A stretch of 63,391 bases of DNA from Akkermansiaceae bacterium (GCA_903827375.1 CAIKHZ010000252.1:1-63391), one strand, 5' to 3'; counted from the first letter of the stretch, positions 9,496 through 17,858 are shown. Made by a program: numbers and translations. The notes: generated from the letters alone by a model not told the origin.

Positions 9496-10314
9496 ATGTC
9501 CGATAAACTCGCCGAAATCCTCGCCACCAAGCAACTCGAAGTCGCCGCCCTGCTGCCACGGGCCTCGCTCCTGCGTGCTGCCGCCTTGCTGCGCAACGAC
9601 TTCCGTAGCTTCCGCAGTGCTCTGGATCGCGGGCCCGGCCGCCTCGGAGTCATCGCCGAGGTCAAAAAAGCCTCACCTTCCGTGGGCTTGATTGACCCTG
9701 ACTTCGACCCACTACGCCAAGCCGGCCGCTATATTGACGGCGGGGCCTCGTGCCTGTCGATCCTCACCGACGAGAAATATTTTCAAGGGTCTCTCGGGTA
9801 CCTCACAAAAATCTCGGCCATATCCCCGGCACCGTTGCTGCGCAAGGATTTCACCATTCACGAGCTGCAAATCCACGAGGCGGTCATCGCCGGGGCTGAT
9901 GCCATCCTGCTCATCGTTGCCGCCCTTGATGACGCCACCCTGCGCCGGCTTTATGACGAGGCCAAGTCGTTCCAGCTCGACGTGCTCGTCGAAGTTCACA
10001 ACCTCGCAGAAATGGACCGCGCCCTCGATCTCGGCGCCGACCTCATCGGCGTCAATAACCGCAATCTCAAGACATTTGCCGTCGATTTGGCAACCACCGA
10101 GCAATTGGCCGAAGAAGTGCCCGACGAGGTGCTCCTGGTGTCCGAAAGCGGCATCAAGTCGCCTGCCGATGCCCGCCGTGTGTTGGATGCCGGTGCCAAT
10201 GCCGTGCTCATTGGTGAAGCGCTGATGCGCGCCGGAGATCCCTCCCGCGAGATTGAGGCCTATCTGGCCATCACCACCTCAGTTGGGCATTGTGGAGAAA
10301 AGGATGCAGGATGA
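9496..10314 (+). CDS. trpC: indole-3-glycerol phosphate synthase
   Basis: Cytosolic TIM-barrel enzyme of tryptophan biosynthesis that ring-closes CdRP to indole-3-glycerol phosphate. The family signatures are clear: VIAEVKKASPS near residue 55, ILTDEKYFQGS, PLLRKDFTIHELQI, GADAILLIVA, VEVHN, GVNNRNLKTF, LVSESGIKS and a phosphate-binding GANAVLIGEALMR. At 272 residues it is full length. It is not accompanied by other trp genes here and is convergent with the following remnant and PEP-CTERM gene. Confidence 0.96.
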   Translation: MSDKLAEILATKQLEVAALLPRASLLRAAALLRNDFRSFRSALDRGPGRLGVIAEVKKASPSVGLIDPDFDPLRQAGRYIDGGASCLSILTDEKYFQGSLGYLTKISAISPAPLLRKDFTIHELQIHEAVIAGADAILLIVAALDDATLRRLYDEAKSFQLDVLVEVHNLAEMDRALDLGADLIGVNNRNLKTFAVDLATTEQLAEEVPDEVLLVSESGIKSPADARRVLDAGANAVLIGEALMRAGDPSREIEAYLAITTSVGHCGEKDAG

Positions 10315-10329
10315 CGGTGCAGGATCGAT

Positions 10330-10480
10330 TTATGAAGGTCTGAGGATATCGGCGTTATCGTCTGACGCGGCGAAAGTCAGAGCCATGGCCACTTGGGTCC
10401 CCTTCGTGTCGTTGTCGGAGACCTTGTAGAAATCCTGCACGCTGAGGTTGTTGGCGAGTGTGGAATCTCGCAGCAACCTC
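10330..10480 (-). pseudogene. possible 3' remnant of an unidentified gene
   Basis: Read on the minus strand, this stretch gives a protein-like tail (NNLSVQDFYKVSDNDTKGTQ, then VAMALTFAASDDNADILRPS and a stop at 10330-10332) with no visible start. Amino-acid composition looks genuine and the neighbouring frames do not, but I cannot name the family. It lies immediately behind the PEP-CTERM gene in the same direction. Confidence 0.25.
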
Positions 10481-10532
10481 GGGAAAGGTAGAGGGGCTAC
10501 TTGCTATCCGGCCGCTTGCAGGCCTGCCCGAC

Positions 10533-11123
10533 TCAAGCCGACAGCGCTCCGCGCTTTCGATAACCCAAGCAAGCGGCCAGACCCAAGGCCAGCAAGCTCC
10601 CCAAGGATGGCTCGGGCACCACTGCCACCGCCCAAGCGGCATAGGGTGGCGGGCTGAATGGGCTCGTGTCGCTGCCCCCGTAGCCATAATAAAAATTGAA
10701 GTTCACTCCTTGGGTGTCGCTCCAATACACTGGGTTGACGTTGGCTGCGAAGTCATTGGGGCCCTCACCAAACGCCACTGCGCTGCCGTATTTGTGATCT
10801 GCCCCTAGCGTTCCTGGGGCACCAATGGGATCCAGCTGGGTAAAAAGCGAGGCGAATTGCGCCTGATCTGGCAACTGCCAGCTCACGGTCTCCATCCCGG
10901 CAAAGGTAAGGCTCGCCGCCCAGTCGTGTGCGTCTTGCCAGCCCGTGAACAACCTCCCTGATACATTTCCGTCGCGGGTCCAGGTGATATTCTCCACAGA
11001 ATCGTAGATGAGATCGGTGCCGTTGATGTTGACAATCGTCAAACTGGCTTGGGCCAAGAATGGCATTGAAATGAACAAAACTACAATACTTTTGGCAACA
11101 GCAGATGGAATGTTTGGGTTCAT
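10533..11123 (-). CDS. PEP-CTERM sorting domain-containing exported protein
   Basis: Exported surface or exopolysaccharide-associated protein. It has an N-terminal signal peptide from the start at 11123 (SIVVLFISMPFLAQA), a middle domain with YDSVENITWTRDGN and WQDAHDWAASL of the DUF1566 kind often attached to PEP-CTERM tails, and a C-terminal VPEPS motif followed by a transmembrane segment and basic YRKRG: a complete PEP-CTERM signal processed by exosortase. No exosortase is in the window. 196 residues; a start at 11150 is less likely because it would add a non-signal N-terminus. Confidence 0.85.
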   Translation of the reverse strand: MNPNIPSAVAKSIVVLFISMPFLAQASLTIVNINGTDLIYDSVENITWTRDGNVSGRLFTGWQDAHDWAASLTFAGMETVSWQLPDQAQFASLFTQLDPIGAPGTLGADHKYGSAVAFGEGPNDFAANVNPVYWSDTQGVNFNFYYGYGGSDTSPFSPPPYAAWAVAVVPEPSLGSLLALGLAACLGYRKRGALSA

Positions 11124-11232
11124 GATATCAGTGCTCGAGTGCAGAATCATGCAGAGAAATGGGGGCCGGGTTTCACAGGCGGAAAAATAGCGAGTATAGC
11201 CGGATCGTCAAGACAGAGTATTGAAGATGGAC

Positions 11233-11945
11233 TCACAGATTCATGGCCATGACCAACGCGATGGCCCCAATAATCGCTTTGGGGGATGCCGGCTTAGTCA
11301 AATGGGTGGCGAAACCCGCTTCCCGGCTTCGTAGGATGTCATCGTCCATTCCATAGCCGCTCAGCGCGATACCGGGAAACCTGTGCCCGCGCTCGCCTAA
11401 CTTTCGCATGAGTTCATGACCGCTTCCATCTGGAAGTCCCAGATCGCTCACGATGAGATCGAATGGCTCTTGGTCGGCCAGTTTCAATGCCGTGGCCACG
11501 TTGCTGGCCGTCACGACACTGTGACCTTCGGTGGTCAGCACCATCTTTGTCAGCTGCGCTGTGACGGCGTGGTCTTCAACAAGCAAAACTCTCAAGGGCC
11601 GGATGGTTTGTTGCGAGGGTGGGGAAGTCGGGAGTGTCCCTTGCGACGCACTTTCGGCAAGCGGCCTAGCAGGTGAAGCGAGCGGAAGTTTGATGTGGCC
11701 AGAAAGTTGTCCTTGGCTCGGTTGGCGTGCTCGGTGGCGGCGCGGGCCTCGATGTGTTGCATCGCCAGTGATTTCATGGATGCCAGATGCGAGAGAAGCA
11801 ACTCATCTTCTCCAGTAAAGTCGCTACCGCCATGCTTGTTGCTTACCACAATCAAAGAGTGAACCATCCCCAACGAGCGGAGATCCAGCTGCGTCATGAA
11901 ATATATGTAATTCCGCGCTATGCATCTATCAAAAAAGCCAATTTA
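11233..11945 (-). pseudogene. hybrid histidine kinase collapsed by internal deletion (GAF end, H-box stub, receiver)
   Basis: Read leftwards from about 11945: the end of a GAF domain (VVSNKHGGSDFTGEDELLLS), then the start of a HisKA helix (NRAKDNFLA). Here the frame breaks. In the next frame the sequence resumes with GHIKLPLASPARPL, the typical end of a HATPase domain, then a linker and a complete receiver domain (LLVEDHAVTAQ, phospho-Asp in VSDLGLPDGSG, Lys in THLTKPAS) ending at 11233. The H-box histidine and the whole ATPase core are missing, so kinase activity is gone. The receiver could still be made from a TTG at 11595. The junction is near 11698. A copy of the dyad motif lies just upstream, as for a functional gene. 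Confidence 0.75.
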
Positions 11946-11962
11946 CTAACTTGTCCATGACA

Positions 11963-11979
11963 ATGGGGTGAAACCCTAC
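11963..11979 (-). promoter_or_regulatory. dyad motif copy 1 (kinase pseudogene)
   Basis: On the minus strand: GTAGGG TTTC ACCCCAT. Oriented towards the degraded hybrid kinase, the arrangement used at intact genes. A TAAATT appears downstream but about 5 bp closer than the usual -10 position. Confidence 0.75.
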
Positions 11980-12144
11980 CTCGTGTCTCCTTGCTTCTTG
12001 TAGCCCAAAAAAATTCGATAAGCGCACCCGCCTTTAACAGACGGGAAATTTTCCTTGACTAAGGGCTGGTAAGTTTGGATAAGATTGATTCTTCGAGAAT
12101 GGTTCCTTGTGAAATTGATTGTGATTTTGAAAACTTTCCCGCAC

Positions 12145-12192
12145 CATGCTCTATCGAATAGCACAAGATGCCCTCACTAACGTCGTGCGAGT
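12145..12192 (+). pseudogene. fragment of a NarX/UhpB-type histidine kinase (ATPase N-box)
   Basis: Sixteen codons, MLYRIAQDALTNVVRV, match the LxRIAQEALTNVxRHA signature that opens the HATPase domain of kinases that pair with NarL-type regulators. The similarity ends abruptly on both sides. It lies 76 bp upstream of a NarL-type response regulator in the same direction, exactly where a cognate kinase gene would end, so it is read as a relic of that kinase. Confidence 0.65.
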
Positions 12193-12267
12193 CGATATTC
12201 CTCGGTCGATGGGTTGCTCGAAGAGTAAGTTGATAGATTCTTCCGCCACCCCTAACCTACAATTCTC

Positions 12268-12945
12268 ATGAATTCCATCACTGTTCTGCTAGCCGAAGAC
12301 CACTTGATTGTCCGCGAGGGCCTGCTTGCCTTGCTCAAACACGAGACCAACATCCGAGTCGTCGGCGAGGCGGAGAACGGTCGGCAGGCGGTGGCGCTGG
12401 CCGCCTCGCTTTCGCCTGACGTGGTGGTGATGGATATAGCCATGCCGCTTCTCAATGGTTTGGAGGCCACGCGGCAGATTCTCCACGCATCGCCGACTAC
12501 CCGGGTACTCATTCTTTCAGCGCACGGAGATGATGCGTATGTTGAGCAGGCCATGGCTATTGGCGCGGCTGGTTACTTGGTCAAACAAACCGCTTCAAAT
12601 GTTCTGGCCGCTGCAATTAGTGAAGTGTGCAAGGGCCATCCGTTTTTTAGCCCCAGTATCTCAAAGCGCCGGTATCATCACCAACGCAAGGCCAAAGCCA
12701 TGGGCGAAAAGCCGCGTAAAGCCGCCGCCCACCTCACTTCGCGCGAGGTTGAGGTGTTACAGCTCATTGCCGAGGGCAAGGCGAATAAGGAGACCGCCGA
12801 CGAGCTGCACATCTCCATTAAAACGGTGGAAAAACACCGCCAGAAGCTCATGGAAAAACTCAACATCCACGATACAGCCAGCCTTACCCGATATGCCATC
12901 TCCGCCGGTATCATCGAGAGCAGCGTACAGGTGACTATCCTGTAG
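12268..12945 (+). CDS. NarL/FixJ-family response regulator
   Basis: Two-domain transcription factor of 225 residues. The receiver has the acidic pocket AEDH (residues 9-12), phospho-acceptor D56 in VVVMDIAMP, and Lys in GYLVKQT. The C-terminal LuxR-type helix-turn-helix (about 157-200) reads LTSREVEVLQLIAEGKANKE, then TVEKHRQKLMEKL. It is an apparent orphan: a kinase fragment lies just upstream and a collapsed hybrid kinase beyond that. It is the only intact LuxR-type DNA-binding protein in the window, and LuxR-type dimers bind short dyads, so it is the best local candidate for binding the GTAGGG/CCCCAT motif. A phosphodonor could be the hybrid kinase at 58 kb; both links are inference. Confidence 0.9.
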   Translation: MNSITVLLAEDHLIVREGLLALLKHETNIRVVGEAENGRQAVALAASLSPDVVVMDIAMPLLNGLEATRQILHASPTTRVLILSAHGDDAYVEQAMAIGAAGYLVKQTASNVLAAAISEVCKGHPFFSPSISKRRYHHQRKAKAMGEKPRKAAAHLTSREVEVLQLIAEGKANKETADELHISIKTVEKHRQKLMEKLNIHDTASLTRYAISAGIIESSVQVTIL

Positions 12946-13057
12946 CAACGCAGGATTGTCCTCAGTAGGCGACTATTCGAATGACGCATAACATTCCCAT
13001 TTTATGGTTCTTGGTGGCAAGGCTACCAGCGCATTGGGCAACAGGGTCCATAACAAA

Positions 13058-13076
13058 GTAGGGTTCCACCCCATGG
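13058..13076 (+). promoter_or_regulatory. dyad motif copy 2 (DUF3309 gene)
   Basis: GTAGGG TTCC ACCCCATGG facing the gene at 13201. A -10-like TAATCT lies at 13097-13102, the standard distance. Confidence 0.85.
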
Positions 13077-13200
13077 CAGGTGTGTGCCATCCAGGCTAAT
13101 CTATGCCTGTTCCACCTCGCTGTCGACGCTGCCAATTCGGGACATCAGACAGCGAAGATTCGCTGCCAGTGTGTCGGCGGCGAATTTGAAAGGAAATATT

Positions 13201-13359
13201 ATGTCAATAGGTTCAATTCTGCTAGTCATACTCGTTCTTATGGTGCTTGGTGCACTGCCGTCTTGGCCGCACAGCCGGAACTGGGGATATGCCCCGAGTG
13301 GCGGACTGGGATTCCTTCTGATGATCCTGCTGGTTCTGGTATTACTCGGCATGATCTGA
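13201..13359 (+). CDS. DUF3309 family small membrane protein
   Basis: A 52-residue protein with two hydrophobic segments (ILLVILVLMVLGALPSW and LGFLLMILLVLVLLGMI) flanking SRNWGYAPSGG, the DUF3309 pattern. The start is set by AAAGGAAA 5-10 bp before ATG 13201; upstream in-frame codons have no such character. Function is unknown; in other bacteria such proteins sit among small stress-induced membrane proteins. It has its own motif copy upstream and stands alone. Confidence 0.85.
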   Translation: MSIGSILLVILVLMVLGALPSWPHSRNWGYAPSGGLGFLLMILLVLVLLGMI

Positions 13360-13449
13360 ATCGGAGGATGTGCTTCGGCTTTGGGGTCAATATGACCGCT
13401 TTAGCCAAGCACAAGGTGATCTTGATGAACCCTCCCATGTTTCTAACCA

Positions 13450-13572
13450 CTGCTCTGGGTCTTCTACTCGGCGCAGATCTGCCTTTTCGGTGCCAAATTC
13501 GCACGGGTTTACGCGATGCACTGCGGCTCGAAAAGATCAGAAGTCGCCCCGCCGCCCATTGACGCCATCTAA
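13450..13572 (+). pseudogene. 3' relic of a YihY/BrkB-family membrane protein gene
   Basis: The frame from 13450 reads LLWVFYSAQICLFGAKFARV, then YAMHCGSKRSE and a stop at 13570-13572. This is the last helix and tail typical of YihY/virulence factor BrkB proteins (usual form LLWVYYSAQILLFGAEFTRVYA). A stop codon lies just before it in frame and no upstream part of the family is present, so only the tail of about 40 codons survives, between DUF3309 and AI-2E genes. Confidence 0.65.
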
Positions 13573-13607
13573 ATGATCTCGCGGTGGGTGTGAGGGCGGT
13601 CATTGGG

Positions 13608-14777
13608 TTATTCCTTCTCGCCAAACACTTTGTCTTTTTGAAGTTCATGCTTTTCCGAAACCCCGTCACGCAAGAACGGCTTGAGCCAAATGCGCTCGAT
13701 TGCCGCATAGGAAGCAATCACCGGTAATGCTGCCAGCGAGCCGGGGATCCCTGCGAGCAGCACTCCAGCCAATAATCCCAGCAGCACTGTGAGGGTGGAT
13801 AACCTGAGGTTCTTGCCATAGACCTTTGGCACAATGAAATAATTCTCAATGACATGAAACACCAGATAAAGAATCAACACCACAAGTGCCGTTTTGGATG
13901 ATACACTCAGAGCTATCAGGAATGCGGGTACCGTGGAGATGATAAATCCGAGAATCGGCAAGACGTCGAGGATGCCAGCGAGGATAGAGAGCGTCAGCGC
14001 ACCAGGCACATGAAGCACGCTCAATACGAGGTATGTGAAGATCATGACGAGCACCGAGGTGATGACTTGGCCTGAGACATACCCGAAGATGACCTTGGAA
14101 ATCTCCTGTCCCGTGATGCGCAGCTTGCGGCGGTTCAAGGGCGAGAAGAAGGCAAGCAGCCACTCGTAGGTCTTGCCGCCATCAATGAGTAGATACAACG
14201 CGATGACCAGCACCAGTGCAATCTCGGAAAGCCCGTTGAGGGCGATTCCTCCGGCTGACATGCAATGACTCAGCCATGGGTCGGCGGCTGACCAGTTGGC
14301 AGTATCCAGCATGCTTGCCAGATTGGTTCGAATTCCCCAGCTGAGGGGAACTTGGTTTAGTGTGTCAGCTCGCAACTGTGGGAACCTGTGGCTGAAAGTG
14401 GCCGCCTGATCGACCAGCGCAGGAACCAACAACGCGATGCCGACTCCCAGCACAGTGGCCAGTCCGCTGATGACGAGCGACAGGCTGACCCAATGTTTCA
14501 TGTGCTTGGAGTCCAGCCATCCGACAAAGGCATGCAGAGTCACTGACAGAAACAGCGCCAGAAACACCAGCAACAGCAAGGGCCATAACACATACACTGC
14601 ATAGGCGCACAAAAGCGCGGCAAATACCTTGATGATGGTGCCTCCGGGTATGCAAAGATCTATCCGCTGCGGCGCTTCGGCGACGGGGGGCGGGGCGGCG
14701 TGAAGTTCCGATGTTGCCATGGGCGGCGGCATGGAATGGCTTGGGGGCTTCAGCGGGTGATTCGGAAGTGGTGTCAT
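13608..14777 (-). CDS. AI-2E family transporter
   Basis: Multi-helix inner-membrane protein of the AI-2E/PerM family, whose members export small molecules or act as Na+/H+ antiporters. 389 residues from ATG 14777 (an in-frame start at 14837 is possible). Seven or eight hydrophobic helices are visible, with the family's signature region IAGILDVLPILGFIISTVPA and FHVIENYFIVPKVYGKNLRL towards the C-terminus. Its motif copy (14898-14916) lies 121 bp upstream of this start. The last 150 bp recur as a damaged copy at 42898-43047. Confidence 0.88.
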   Translation of the reverse strand: MTPLPNHPLKPPSHSMPPPMATSELHAAPPPVAEAPQRIDLCIPGGTIIKVFAALLCAYAVYVLWPLLLLVFLALFLSVTLHAFVGWLDSKHMKHWVSLSLVISGLATVLGVGIALLVPALVDQAATFSHRFPQLRADTLNQVPLSWGIRTNLASMLDTANWSAADPWLSHCMSAGGIALNGLSEIALVLVIALYLLIDGGKTYEWLLAFFSPLNRRKLRITGQEISKVIFGYVSGQVITSVLVMIFTYLVLSVLHVPGALTLSILAGILDVLPILGFIISTVPAFLIALSVSSKTALVVLILYLVFHVIENYFIVPKVYGKNLRLSTLTVLLGLLAGVLLAGIPGSLAALPVIASYAAIERIWLKPFLRDGVSEKHELQKDKVFGEKE

Positions 14778-14897
14778 GCTGCTTGGGACAATTTTCGTGA
14801 GACGGTTGGTTCCAATTTCGACGTGCCACTGCCGCATTTGAGTCTGTTTATCATAGTTCTTTTGACTTTTGAACCTAAGGTTATGCGAGCTATCTTG

Positions 14898-14916
14898 CCA
14901 TGGGGTATTTCCCTAC
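14898..14916 (-). promoter_or_regulatory. dyad motif copy 3 (AI-2E gene)
   Basis: Minus strand GTAGGG AAAT ACCCCATGG. A TTAGGT hexamer (14873-14878) lies at the usual -10 distance, and a TATGAT at 14850-14855 further on is an alternative. The following 50 bp resemble those after copy 11. Confidence 0.85.
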
Positions 14917-15011
14917 CGCCTGCGTTATCTGTTTGATTTCTGGCAAATATTTTTCGTAGCTATTATCCGTGAAATAGACAAGTTTCTCGGGCTACTTCGG
15001 CAAAGAACCCG

Positions 15012-15030
15012 GTAGGGTTTCTCCCCATAG
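15012..15030 (+). promoter_or_regulatory. dyad motif copy 4 (outer-membrane barrel gene)
   Basis: GTAGGG TTTC TCCCCATAG facing the gene at 15176, with TATAGT at 15050-15055 as a good -10. Copies 3 and 4 form a divergent pair about 100 bp apart. The 50 bp from here are nearly the same as those at copy 13. Confidence 0.88.
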
Positions 15031-15175
15031 TACATCCTGATCATTGCCGTATAGTCGTCTGCAAACGGCTTCTACGCAGGAGATATGTCCGGTGTTGAGT
15101 TGTAATATTCGGAGAACGAAAATATATGTATTAATTTATTGACAAACTCAAGAAACTTTCCTAACTTTCCTTTGT

Positions 15176-15985
15176 ATGAAAAAGTACACCCTGATATTAT
15201 TATTGACCGCATCACCGATCTTTGCCGGTGCTCCCACTCCGGTCCCCGCATCGCAATACAACACCGAACAAGGATTCACCTTAGGTATAGAGCCCATGGC
15301 TCTAGCTCCATATTCATCGAGCAGCTGGGATAAGAACGATTATACCTTTGCGGGTCGCGGATCGCTTGGCTATCAGTTCACTGACGGGCTGTTCGTCACT
15401 GCGACCTATTTTGGTTATGGTGGCGATCTCACAGATCACACTGCAATCACGGCGAGCCAATTGGACCATTATAGCGGCAGAATGAGTGCGTCGTACATGG
15501 ACTTGGTCGTCGGCCAGAACTTCAAACCAACCGACACGCTGAAGCTTTCCCCTTATGTGGGTATGCGCTGGGCCGTGGGCCAACAAGGATACACCGATTT
15601 CAGTACGTCCCCGTATCCGGTGGTGGGAGGTACTACGACAGTGCCGTCCTTCGCCAGTCGTGACGATTTTAAAGGTCTCGGAATTGTCCTTGGAGTGGAC
15701 GCCACCCGCGCATTGGGCAACAGTTTCTCCATCTACGGCACCGCCAAGGAGTCCGTGGTTTTCGGCAGCGGAAAATATGCCACCACCACCAGTCCGGAAA
15801 GTAGCAGCGATACCGTGGTGTCCATCAGCGAACTGGGCCTCGGCCTGCAGTATGACTTCAGCTTCAGCGGCATCACCTCCAATATTCGTCTTGGAGTTGA
15901 GGGTCAATGGTGGGCTCTTTCAACCTTTAGCTCCAGCAACATCGGCTTGGCCGGCTTCGTGATGGGTGCCAACTTCAGGTTCTAG
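15176..15985 (+). CDS. outer-membrane beta-barrel protein
   Basis: A 269-residue exported protein: signal peptide MKKYTLILLLTASPIFAGA, then alternating amphipathic strands rich in Gly and aromatics (YTFAGRGSLGYQF, LFVTATYFGYGG, LKLSPYVGMRWAVG, SELGLGLQYDFSF) and a C-terminal Phe (ANFRF), the BAM recognition signature. Strand count suggests an 8-12-stranded barrel, possibly of the Lpg1974/MOMP-like kind. No Shine-Dalgarno is visible. It has its own motif promoter and terminator, so it is a single-gene unit likely induced with the envelope genes around it. The ligand or role is unknown. Confidence 0.8.
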   Translation: MKKYTLILLLTASPIFAGAPTPVPASQYNTEQGFTLGIEPMALAPYSSSSWDKNDYTFAGRGSLGYQFTDGLFVTATYFGYGGDLTDHTAITASQLDHYSGRMSASYMDLVVGQNFKPTDTLKLSPYVGMRWAVGQQGYTDFSTSPYPVVGGTTTVPSFASRDDFKGLGIVLGVDATRALGNSFSIYGTAKESVVFGSGKYATTTSPESSSDTVVSISELGLGLQYDFSFSGITSNIRLGVEGQWWALSTFSSSNIGLAGFVMGANFRF

Positions 15986-16017
15986 TAATTAGCATTTATC
16001 CAAGAGATTCCCTTCAA

Positions 16018-16050
16018 AGCCTCCCCGGTTCCTCCGGGGAGGCTGTTTTC
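16018..16050 (+). terminator. rho-independent terminator of the barrel gene
   Basis: A perfect 11-bp stem (16018-16028 with 16034-16044, agcctccccgg/ccggggaggct), a 5-nt loop and a following GTTTTCTTTT. It lies 33 bp after the stop codon. Confidence 0.92.
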
Positions 16051-16101
16051 TTTTAGTGATTGTTTTTCATCTAACATCTTGTCCTATTCGGTAGGATGTC
16101 A

Positions 16102-16120
16102 CCATGGGGTAGAAGCCTAC
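16102..16120 (-). promoter_or_regulatory. dyad motif copy with one mismatch, no gene behind it
   Basis: Minus strand GTAGGC TTCT ACCCCATGG. It overlaps the stop codon of cbpM and points leftwards into the terminator region, where no gene follows. It is the only copy lacking a target and the usual -10, so it is either chance or an orphaned promoter. Confidence 0.4.
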
Positions 16121-16431
16121 CTGGGCCATTGTCGCAGTTCCTGCCGCAACTGCTCGATCTGATGCAAAAGATCCGAAACCAATCGTAAGCCGCTGTCGCT
16201 CAACTCATAGCCCTGGCGCAAGTGCTCGATGCGGCGGAGTTGGCGCAGACCCTCGGAGTTAAATTCCAGTGCTTCAGTGGTTGGAGATATCACGCCAATC
16301 TCATGATAATGCCTCACGGTTTGAATACTCACACATGCGAGTTCGGCGACGACCTCTAGTGAGTACACGGCTTCGGCTTCTGGATCGAAGGCCGTGCGAC
16401 TTTCGTCTTGTTGGGGAATATCGGGTTTCAT
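16117..16431 (-). CDS. cbpM: chaperone modulator CbpM / MerR-like protein
   Basis: A 104-residue protein with a MerR-type helix-turn-helix fold near residues 23-50 ([20 protein letters not shown], then HEIGVISP) and a C-terminal coiled helix ([19 protein letters not shown]). This is the layout of CbpM, which binds the J-domain of CbpA and inhibits it. Its start overlaps the end of the cbpA-like gene by 4 bp (ATGA), indicating translational coupling, which supports CbpM over an independent MerR regulator. Confidence 0.85.
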   Translation of the reverse strand: MKPDIPQQDESRTAFDPEAEAVYSLEVVAELACVSIQTVRHYHEIGVISPTTEALEFNSEGLRQLRRIEHLRQGYELSDSGLRLVSDLLHQIEQLRQELRQWPR

Positions 16432-17381
16432 GCGGGACGTGGGCGAAAGGTTGAAGTGTCACGGAGTTTCTCCCAAAGGAGGCGTTCTTCCTCAAGCAGA
16501 ATGGTAGGGAATTGGATGTTGAGAACCACATGGAAATCACCGCGCCCGCCGCTTTTTCCCTTGGGCAGACCCCGGCTGCGCACGCGAAGTTGCTGGCCAT
16601 TCTCTGCTGAAGCGGGGATGCGAAGTTTGATCGGCCCGTCGAGAGATTGTACGACCGCTTCCGAACCCAGAACGGCTTCCCACGGTGCGATGTTCAGTTC
16701 ACGGAAAACGTCCGCTTCGCGGCTTGAAAAATCCGGATGCGCGGCGTGGCGGACTCTCAAGTAAAGGTCACCGGCGGATGCACCGTCATGACCCGTTTCG
16801 CCATGTCCCGGGACGCGGATTCGCCGTCCATCGGAGACCCCGGGCGGAATACGCACTTTAAACGACTGTGTGTCTGTCTTGCCGGACTGCCGGTTTACCG
16901 ATTGCAGTGAAATGGTCCGTATCGCCCCAAGCATGACTTCATCCAACGTGACGAGAATATCGCCTTCGATGTCATGGCCGCGTCCAGGCCGGGTTCTGTT
17001 GGGAGTCGTTGTGGAAGAGTCTTGCGAAAACCCATAGCGGCTCGCACCGCTGAAATACTGCTCAAAGAAGTCACTGAATCCGGTGCCACCAAAATGAAAC
17101 TCCTCATCACCTTCCTGCGTGCCGTGAGGAGATTGCTGATAGGCACCTTGATTCTGCCAGTCGGCACCGAGGCGATCATATTGTTTCCGCTTCTCTGGAT
17201 CACTCAGCACTTCATTCGCTTCATTGATCTCCTTGAACTTTTCTTCCGCTGAAGCCTTATCCTTCGCCACATCAGGGTGGTATTTTCGAGCGAGCTTGCG
17301 GAACGCCTTCTTGATTTCGGCATCACTCGCATCCCGGGCAATTCCGAGGGTGCTGTAATAATCTTTGAATTGTACTGACAT
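16428..17381 (-). CDS. cbpA: CbpA-like DnaJ co-chaperone
   Basis: Hsp40 co-chaperone of 317 residues. The N-terminal J-domain contains [19 protein letters not shown] and the HPD motif in [10 protein letters not shown]; a Gly/Phe-rich linker follows ([18 protein letters not shown]), then two C-terminal substrate-binding domains ([24 protein letters not shown]). The DnaJ zinc finger is absent, as in CbpA. It stimulates DnaK ATPase; in E. coli CbpA is a stationary-phase nucleoid-associated protein. It lies between a hypothetical gene and cbpM in an operon headed by motif copy 5. Confidence 0.93.
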   Translation of the reverse strand: MSVQFKDYYSTLGIARDASDAEIKKAFRKLARKYHPDVAKDKASAEEKFKEINEANEVLSDPEKRKQYDRLGADWQNQGAYQQSPHGTQEGDEEFHFGGTGFSDFFEQYFSGASRYGFSQDSSTTTPNRTRPGRGHDIEGDILVTLDEVMLGAIRTISLQSVNRQSGKTDTQSFKVRIPPGVSDGRRIRVPGHGETGHDGASAGDLYLRVRHAAHPDFSSREADVFRELNIAPWEAVLGSEAVVQSLDGPIKLRIPASAENGQQLRVRSRGLPKGKSGGRGDFHVVLNIQFPTILLEEERLLWEKLRDTSTFRPRPA

Positions 17382-17826
17382 GGGGGGAATACTTCGCTGG
17401 AGGCTGCCACAGATTCAGAATATCCGCCAGATCTATTTTGTCCGCGGTGCTTAATGGATTGCGCTCCATCTGGTTGATGAATTCAATGGCCTCACCGATG
17501 TTTACGCGGCGACCGTCGGCGGAATCCACAGTGTCCATCTCCATCCTGCTGCTCATCGTTCCTCCGCCGTCAGGCAAGCGTGTCTGCACCGCCTGTTGGG
17601 TCAAATCCTCCACTCTCTTAGGAGCCCGTTCTGGAGACTGCTCATCAGAACCCGTCGGCATGAGAAAATCCAGCGGACTGAATACCTGGTTTGGTGCCAC
17701 GGTCAGGGGATTGGCACTGGACATGAGCCATGTCCCCGCCACCATGGCCCAGCACAAGTGGTGGACCAAACAGGTTTCGAAATGGGATGACTCATGCAAT
17801 GGGACGTTGCTGATTGGCTTTCTCAT
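17323..17826 (-). CDS. hypothetical protein upstream of cbpA
   Basis: Open frame of about 167 codons in front of cbpA, overlapping its start by 59 bp. The N-terminal half has one hydrophobic stretch ([17 protein letters not shown]); the C-terminal half has [20 protein letters not shown] followed by [12 protein letters not shown], a helical region. I recognise no family. The motif promoter's predicted start of transcription (about 17827) nearly coincides with ATG 17826, so translation is either leaderless or starts at an internal Met such as 17745. A frameshift near the end would explain the long overlap. The alternative is that this is a long leader of cbpA. Confidence 0.45.
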   Translation of the reverse strand: MRKPISNVPLHESSHFETCLVHHLCWAMVAGTWLMSSANPLTVAPNQVFSPLDFLMPTGSDEQSPERAPKRVEDLTQQAVQTRLPDGGGTMSSRMEMDTVDSADGRRVNIGEAIEFINQMERNPLSTADKIDLADILNLWQPPAKYSPHVSTIQRLLQHPRNCPGCE

Positions 17827-17858
17827 AAGCACCAGAATAGGGCATCGAGAGGATTGGG

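Noticed and set aside
8807-9559. N-terminal extension of typA by about 250 codons
   Set aside because: TypA proteins begin at MSLKIRNLAII (8806); the extension mirrors the exported protein gene on the other strand.
15139-15167. TTGACA-N17-TAACTT as a housekeeping promoter for the barrel gene
   Set aside because: It would start transcription at the ATG itself; the motif promoter with TATAGT at 15050 is more sensible. A leaderless mRNA cannot be excluded.
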